Below are positions 1 to 3,660 of a stretch of DNA of 5,183 bases, one piece after another. The notes below the pieces were generated by a model. The model ran no database searches and had not been told where the DNA came from. It was given only the letters and a program-made list of their open reading frames with translations. The DNA is taken from assembly GCA_028871195.1 (NCBI GenBank), contig JAGWNT010000147.1, positions 1 to 5,183 of the forward strand, read 5' to 3'. Numbering within the stretch: the stretch's first letter is position 1; the number at the start of each line of letters is the position of its first letter. A program made the position numbers and the translations under genes. This DNA is from REEB85 sp018971455. GTDB lineage: Bacteria > Pseudomonadota > Alphaproteobacteria > Acetobacterales > Acetobacteraceae.

Positions 1-1040
1 AGCGCACGGCCAGACTGGGCGGTTGTCAGCCGGTCCGCATTCGCGCGATTTCCGTGCACACCCTCCAGCGCAAACTCGCGCAACGTGCGAACATATTCGA
101 TCACCGCGGCCGACGCGGTGCCACCAATCTCCAGAAGCTTGGCATCTCCCTTCTCGCTCACCACCAGCGCATTTCCACCGCCGCGTACGATCTCGCTGTC
201 CTGACCAAGGGGCTCCCGAATCAGCAATGTCGGATCGGAGCTGTACTTCAGCCCTCTCCCGGCCTGGCTCAATTGATAGTCGATCTCGATGTTGGTCTCG
301 ATGGCAGCACGAAATGTGCACGCACCATCGATATCGTCACCTCCGGGCAGATTGCGTATCCAGACAATCGGCACGAAGCCAAGTCCGTGGCGAACACTTC
401 GCCCCTCATCAATCTCCCCGTCGCCGGGGCGTCCGACCGGCCAGGGCGCGAACCAGGTCTCGCTCTCCGAGTCCCAGCGCCGCATGAACCAGTACGTCAA
501 CGCGGGATCAGCGACCGTGTAGCCTTGCGAAAGCAGCACACTGCCAGACACTTTGTAACGTTCAGTGACGCAGCACAGCGTGTCCGGCGCTTCCGGATCC
601 CATTGCGGCGTCAGATAAAGCGTGTCCATGACACGCATGAAAACCCGCCCGCGCAAAACCCGGAAAAGAATAGCGACCGATCCCACGGCACCACGCAGGG
701 CCGCATCCATCATCACTTGATTGAGCGCCGATTCTTGCCCGATATCCGCCAGGGCGGCCCGCACGCGGCGGTCGGCGCAGTCAATCGTCGGAAAATGCCC
801 GTCGCTGAAAACCAGCGAAATGGAATCGTCCACCACGATTCGTGCCAGCGGGTAGCGCACGCTCGGGCGACGCTGGCGGAGCGGAATATACTCGCCGCAC
901 GCTCCCCGCTCTTCATGGAACTCATAAGGCAGCACATCATACAGCGTGCCTTCCAGCACGCGGCGCAGAATATCGAGTCGGCGGGTGCGCGGCGAGTAAT
1001 CGGCATCCCCCGGCAGCAGGCCGCAGATCGTTCCGAACAT
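1..1040 (-). CDS. Phage portal protein (SPP1 gp6-like), C-terminus cut by window edge
   Basis: Portal proteins form the dodecameric ring at one capsid vertex through which the terminase pumps DNA; they act in phage head assembly. The frame is open for 346 codons from an ATG at 1040 to the left edge. Visible marks are a basic N-terminal stretch (RRLDILRRVLEGTLYDVLPY, about residues 20-39), then RRPSVRYPLARIVVDDSISL (57-76), which resembles the portal segment where the chain enters the clip/wing region, and near the edge TTAQSGRA, which resembles the QSGRA-type motif typical of gp6-like portals. The start is uncertain. An in-frame GTG at 1049 overlaps the terminase stop (GTGA), adding three residues; neither start has a good Shine-Dalgarno sequence, so translation is probably coupled to the terminase. 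No stop or frameshift is visible here, unlike the upstream gene. The family call comes from motif memory and from the terminase-portal gene order; I am fairly sure of portal, less sure of the subfamily. Confidence 0.78.
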   Translation of the reverse strand, partial: MFGTICGLLPGDADYSPRTRRLDILRRVLEGTLYDVLPYEFHEERGACGEYIPLRQRRPSVRYPLARIVVDDSISLVFSDGHFPTIDCADRRVRAALADIGQESALNQVMMDAALRGAVGSVAILFRVLRGRVFMRVMDTLYLTPQWDPEAPDTLCCVTERYKVSGSVLLSQGYTVADPALTYWFMRRWDSESETWFAPWPVGRPGDGEIDEGRSVRHGLGFVPIVWIRNLPGGDDIDGACTFRAAIETNIEIDYQLSQAGRGLKYSSDPTLLIREPLGQDSEIVRGGGNALVVSEKGDAKLLEIGGTASAAVIEYVRTLREFALEGVHGNRANADRLTTAQSGRA

Positions 1041-1045
1041 GATGA

Positions 1046-2427
1046 TCACCGACCGATGAGAGGAACATGCAGCCGCCGCCCACCCGGGCGCACGGCGTGA
1101 AGCATTGAGAAACCACGCGCAAGCGCGTCAACCTGGTCGTCCTTTCGCCCGGCAGGAAATGCGGCCATTTCGTCCAGCAGGGCCCGGTTCCAGCCCCCGC
1201 GCAATAACGCCAGATTGCCCCCTTCAACGAGGGCCGCCACCGGCATCGCGCGCACCAGTTTCGCCCCGCTCTCCGGCGAGGCCTGCACCGCATAGCCGTC
1301 CAACATGCCGGTCAGCCACGCAACCTGCGTCTTGCCCGCCTGCCCCGGGTCCTGCGGCAGCCCGATTGGCACCCCCGGCCCGTCGCGCTCGGCCCGTCGC
1401 GCTCGGCCGTGCGCTGGATGAGTTGCTGCACCTCATGCGGGCCGCCCCGCATGCGCGCCACGTCCACCACGATGAACCGCCCGGTCTCATGGCGCGCCAG
1501 TTTTACGCCAACCGTCCAGTCCGGGTCGCGCCCGGCATCGGCCGCCGTCGCGGCCAGGTCCCAGGCCCGTACCATCGGCAACCCTTCCGGCAGGCTGTCG
1601 ATGATTTCAACGCGTGCAACGTAGAAAAATGCCCCGTCGCCCGTGCGCGGCCGCTGCTGATAAAGCGCCTCCCACACGCGCGTCCCAACGATCTCCCGCT
1701 TACGCGCGAGCGCCGCCTCATTCTCCCAATCCGGCCACAGCGCTTCCCCCTCCGCTCGGCCGAGCGGATCGCCCGCTTCGGCCAAGGCGGGGAAGCGGAG
1801 AACGTGCCACCCATCGCCCTGCTCAAGCAGTCGCCCACTCAGATCATCCTCATGCCACCGCGTCATGATCAGCGCGATGCGCCCGCCCGGCTTCAGCCGG
1901 CTCACCAATTCGGAGCGATACCAGTTCCAGACCAGGTCGCGATGCCCCGCGCTCTCCGCCTCGGCGTGGCTCTTGATCGGATCGTCGATCAGCACCAGGT
2001 CGGCCCGCCGCCCGGTTATCGGCCCATCAAGGCCGGTGGCGAAATACTCACCATCCAGGCTGGTGCGAAACCGCGCCGCCGCCCGGTTATCTCCGGCCAG
2101 GCGATACCCCAGCGCCGCGCCATTCTCGCCGATCAGGTTGCGCACCTGCCGGCCGAAATGCGTCGCCAGCGCCGCCGTATGGCTGGCGGCGATCACCGAA
2201 CTGCGCGGATGGCGGTGCAGCCACCAGGTCGGAAACACCACCGACGCATAGGTCGATTTCGCGCTCCCCGGCGGCATCAGCACCATCAGCCGGTCGGCCT
2301 TCCCCTCGGCGAGCGCCTCCAGCGCCCCCAGCAGCGCCAAATGATGCGCCGCCGGCCGCCTCCCCCACCGCTCGAGCACCAGGCCCGCCCACGCTTCCAG
2401 AGCGAGCAAGCCACCTCCCAAAGGCAA
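1046..2427 (-). pseudogene. terL: Phage terminase large subunit, frameshifted by a 14-bp tandem duplication
   Basis: TerL is the packaging motor: an N-terminal ATPase drives DNA into the prohead and a C-terminal RNase H-fold nuclease cuts the concatemer. Numbering from a TTG at 2427, I see Walker A PPGSAKST (52-59), Walker B ADLVLIDDP (142-150, D148/D149), the coupling motif MTRWHEDD (188-195), and the nuclease start RAWDLAAT (287-294, D290). After P346 the frame shifts and an unrelated tail ends at 1312, giving 371 residues. The expected rest continues in another frame from 1378 to a TGA at 1048-1046, including IGLPQDPGQAGK and RKDDQVDALARG, the last carrying the terminal catalytic Asp region (codons at 1141-1127). 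Deleting one 14-bp copy gives an uninterrupted 455 residues. As it stands the product lacks about 110 C-terminal residues and a nuclease motif, so it should not cut DNA. The start is weak: a TTG just after a hairpin, or a TTG at 2409 only 3 nt after GGAGGT. Confidence 0.9.
1376..1408. repeat. 14-bp tandem duplication inside terL
   Basis: On the plus strand the unit CCCGTCGCGCTCGG occurs twice head to tail, at 1379-1392 and 1393-1406. Flanking bases keep the 14-base period from 1376 to 1408, about 2.4 copies. Fourteen is not a multiple of three, so the second copy moves the terminase frame. With one copy the reading is ERDGPGVPIGLPQD without interruption. This is the classic product of replication slippage and could in principle revert the same way. 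Confidence 0.95.
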
Positions 2428-2458
2428 GGCGGCGTGTGGGTTTCCCGCACACGCCGCC
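2428..2458. repeat. Strong hairpin at the 5' edge of terL; possible old terminator
   Basis: GGCGGCGTGTG (2428-2438) and CACACGCCGCC (2448-2458) are perfect 11-bp inverted arms around a 9-base loop. Read on the minus strand, the stem is followed by TTGCCTTTGG, a weak T-rich run, so it could be an intrinsic terminator for a minus-strand gene that once lay upstream. The TTG at 2427 sits directly on the end of the stem, which would make it a poorly accessible start codon. On the plus strand no T-run follows. Whether it acts as a terminator, attenuator or merely a repeat cannot be told from the sequence. Confidence 0.55.
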
Positions 2459-2637
2459 GATCATGACGCAGTTTCTATGGATTTCTGGGGCAGGTGGGCA
2501 AGGATTATTTTCTTTTTCCAGAAAAATTTCCTCGAAAAAAACTTCGCGGTTTGTCATCGGCTTTAGAATCAAACCATTGCGAACAAAACCGAACCCCACT
2601 TCTCCTGTCTCTCCATAGTTATGCCACATTCGCCCCG
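2459..2637. other. AT-rich intergenic stretch at the edge of the phage module
   Basis: I see no credible gene here. A+T reaches 30 of 40 bases in 2501-2540, against a GC-rich background, with the small palindrome TTTTTCCAGAAAAA (2513-2526) and an A7 run near 2535. On the minus strand AATAAT (2509-2504) matches the -10 consensus at five of six positions and lies about 75 bases ahead of terL, with A/T tracts upstream. No convincing -35 sits 16-18 bases away, so a terL promoter is only a weak suggestion. An ATCAAAC half-site lies at 2568-2574. No integrase, att core or tRNA end is recognisable. Confidence 0.4.
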
Positions 2638-2673
2638 CATCAAACGCGCCGCGCGCGGCGGGAGCGCTTGATG
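2638..2673. repeat. Imperfect inverted repeat with GC-rich core, abutting the FNR-type box
   Basis: CATCAAACGC (2638-2647) and GCGCTTGATG (2664-2673) are complementary except at one position. The space between holds CGCCGCGCGCGGCG, a perfect 14-bp palindrome at 2647-2660. No T-run follows on either strand, so it is not a standard terminator. Its right arm contributes the left half of the FNR-type box, so the structure may be partly a consequence of repeated operator half-sites. Confidence 0.45.
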
Positions 2674-2709
2674 TTAATCAAAGTTCCCGTGCTTATGACG
2701 GCGTTTGAT
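2668..2709 (+). promoter_or_regulatory. Putative FNR/FixK-type promoter upstream of the RlpA-like gene
   Basis: TTGATGTTAATCAA (2668-2681) matches the CRP/FNR-family consensus TTGAT-N4-ATCAA at all ten fixed positions. Its centre is 2674.5. A class II promoter needs the box centred at -41.5, giving a start site at 2716 and a -10 hexamer at 2704-2709. TTTGAT is found exactly there, matching TATAAT at four of six positions. The leader to the ATG at 2833 would be about 117 bases. The symmetry of the box gives no direction by itself; on the minus side the equivalent TTTGAT (2644-2639) is off by one base. The motif match is seen; regulation by oxygen or nitric oxide through an FNR/FixK homologue is inference. 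Confidence 0.5.
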
Positions 2710-2776
2710 TGTGACTGTTGGGGAGCACCGGGATTTTTGGCGCATCCCTCCCTTATCTGAGCTCGACGCACCGAAC

Positions 2777-2801
2777 GCGGGGCTGGTCAATGCTTCCCCG
2801 C
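2777..2801 (+). other. Small leader stem-loop ahead of the RlpA-like gene
   Basis: GCGGGG (2777-2782) and CCCCGC (2796-2801) are perfect 6-bp arms with a 13-base loop in the presumed 5' leader. No T-run follows, and the ribosome binding site at 2823 lies outside it. It is short enough to arise by chance in GC-rich DNA. Confidence 0.2.
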
Positions 2802-2822
2802 TGCCTGTCGGGCCTGTCTGAT

Positions 2823-2826
2823 GGAG
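2823..2826 (+). promoter_or_regulatory. Ribosome binding site that decides the RlpA-like start
   Basis: GGAG lies 6 bases before the ATG at 2833. An in-frame ATG at 2821 would add four residues, but it overlaps this GGAG and has no purine-rich sequence of its own upstream, so 2833 is the better start. Confidence 0.65.
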
Positions 2827-2832
2827 TATCTA

Positions 2833-3489
2833 ATGATTGCAGGTGCCATAAGGGCATTCCCCGGGGTTGTGATGTCAGTCATGCTGGCCTGCCCCGCTTT
2901 CGCGGCCGAACCGGTCACCGCTCACCCGAGCCACCAGGCGCCAATCCGCAAGACCTCCGTCCACCGCCGCCTCCCGGCGCACCGCGCCACGGTTCATCAC
3001 GCGGTCAGCCATCACGCCGTGTCGGCGGGCCACCGGGCCATCACCCACCACGCGGCCGTGCGCCATGTCGTTCAGCACCATCCCGTCCAGCACCATGTCG
3101 CCGTGGTCACCCACCATTTCGACAGCCAGGCGCCGATCTGGAGCGACTCGCAATCCACCAGCAGTTCCGGCCGTGCCGCCAACCTGCATGACACATCGGT
3201 CTGGCGGGAGACGGGCGTCGCGTCCTGGTACGGCGGTCCGCGCTGGCAGGGCCACCGCACGGCCAGCGGCACCCGCTACAACCAGAACGCCCTCACCGCG
3301 GCCCACGCCACCCTGCCGCTCGGCTCGAAGGTCAAGGTGACGGTCGCCGGCAGCGGCCGCTCCGTCATCGTCACCATCAACGACCGCCCAGGCACCCGCC
3401 GCCGCATCATCGACCTCTCCCGCGGCGCCGCCGAAGCCCTCGGAATGCTGAACCGCGGCGTCGCCGTCGTCACCCTGTCACGACTCTGA
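2833..3489 (+). CDS. Exported RlpA-like double-psi beta-barrel protein with His-rich linker
   Basis: RlpA proteins bind peptidoglycan in the periplasm or outer membrane, and some are lytic transglycosylases at the division septum. The 218-residue product begins with a signal peptide (hydrophobic 8-24, AFA before AEP, cleavage expected after A24). C20 is not in a good lipobox (MLAC), so a soluble periplasmic protein is more likely than a lipoprotein. Residues 31-95 hold 18 histidines, six as HH pairs, followed by a Ser-rich spacer. The double-psi barrel spans about 126-216: GVASWYG (128-134), TASGTRYNQNALTAAH (143-158), VTINDRPG (180-187), RIIDLSRGAAEALG (191-204). The TAAH histidine (H158) and D184 are kept, but the acidic residues of the usual G-E-x-[YF]-D segment are T147 and N150. 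There is no C-terminal SPOR domain. The family call is firm; the enzymatic activity is doubtful. A possible FNR-type promoter lies upstream, and no gene overlaps it. Confidence 0.9.
   Translation: MIAGAIRAFPGVVMSVMLACPAFAAEPVTAHPSHQAPIRKTSVHRRLPAHRATVHHAVSHHAVSAGHRAITHHAAVRHVVQHHPVQHHVAVVTHHFDSQAPIWSDSQSTSSSGRAANLHDTSVWRETGVASWYGGPRWQGHRTASGTRYNQNALTAAHATLPLGSKVKVTVAGSGRSVIVTINDRPGTRRRIIDLSRGAAEALGMLNRGVAVVTLSRL
3070..3099 (+). repeat. 15-bp in-frame tandem repeat coding VQHHP/VQHHV
   Basis: Two successive 15-base units share CAGCACCAT and encode Val-Gln-His-His-Pro then Val-Gln-His-His-Val (residues 80-89 of the RlpA-like protein). This suggests that the His-rich linker grew by in-frame duplication of short units. 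Confidence 0.6.
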
Positions 3490-3505
3490 CGGCAATTCCC
3501 GGCCA

Positions 3506-3571
3506 TCACGGGCACGACCGGCCGCTGCTCCCGTGACGGGATCGCGGCGCGCCCGGCGGGCCGGGAGCGCC
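3506..3571 (+). terminator. GC-rich hairpins after the RlpA-like gene; possible terminator without T-run
   Basis: Two inverted repeats follow the stop codon. TCACGGG (3506-3512) pairs with CCCGTGA (3530-3536) around a 17-base loop. GGCGC-G-CCCGG (3546-3556) pairs with CCGGG-A-GCGCC (3561-3571) around a four-base loop with one mismatch, which is the more stable of the two. No T-run follows either, so classic intrinsic termination is not supported. They may end transcription weakly, protect the 3' end, or be chance in GC-rich DNA. The remaining bases up to the next gene (3572-3649) show no convincing promoter. Confidence 0.3.
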
Positions 3572-3649
3572 CCGTGGCCACCTCGGTTGCCACTTGAAAT
3601 TGAGCGGCGCTGACCGCACAACAACCACGGCACGTGGCGAGCGTGTGTT

Positions 3650-3653
3650 GGAG
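3650..3653 (+). promoter_or_regulatory. Ribosome binding site of the radical SAM gene
   Basis: GGAG lies 7 bases before the ATG at 3661 and supports that start. No in-frame alternative with a comparable site is seen nearby. Confidence 0.65.
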
Positions 3654-3660
3654 TGTCGCG

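Noticed and set aside
54..1100. Long open frame on the plus strand opposite the portal gene
   Set aside because: It is antisense to a frame with recognisable portal motifs, its product is Arg/His/Pro-rich without a known pattern, and long antisense frames are common in GC-rich genes.
1379..1406. Programmed ribosomal frameshift in terL
   Set aside because: No slippery heptamer is seen, and the break is fully explained by a 14-bp duplication whose removal restores the expected protein.
1..2427. Gene transfer agent cluster
   Set aside because: Terminase then portal order fits, but the portal looks gp6-like rather than HK97-type, the terminase is broken, and no other GTA genes are visible.
1105..2466. 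453-codon plus-strand frame opposite the terminase
   Set aside because: The opposite strand carries Walker A, Walker B and nuclease motifs; this product is low-complexity Pro/Arg and lies over the frameshift as well, as a chance antisense frame would.
2087..2629. Minus-strand 180-codon frame spanning the gap upstream of terL
   Set aside because: It overlaps the 5' third of terL in another frame and turns into Gly/Ala-rich shadow sequence; the part in the AT-rich gap shows no family signal, although a small real peptide cannot be excluded.
2880..2896. Lipoprotein signal at C20 of the RlpA-like protein
   Set aside because: The residues before the cysteine (Met-Leu-Ala) do not fit the lipobox, and AFA before AEP is a good signal peptidase I site.
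2790..3191. Alternative plus-strand frame over the start of the RlpA-like gene
   Set aside because: It is Pro/Arg-rich, has no ribosome binding site, and overlaps a gene with a signal peptide and clear double-psi barrel.
3575..3590. Sigma-54 promoter (TGGCCA...TTGC) before the radical SAM gene
   Set aside because: The GG and GC elements are one base too far apart, and sigma-54 spacing is strict.
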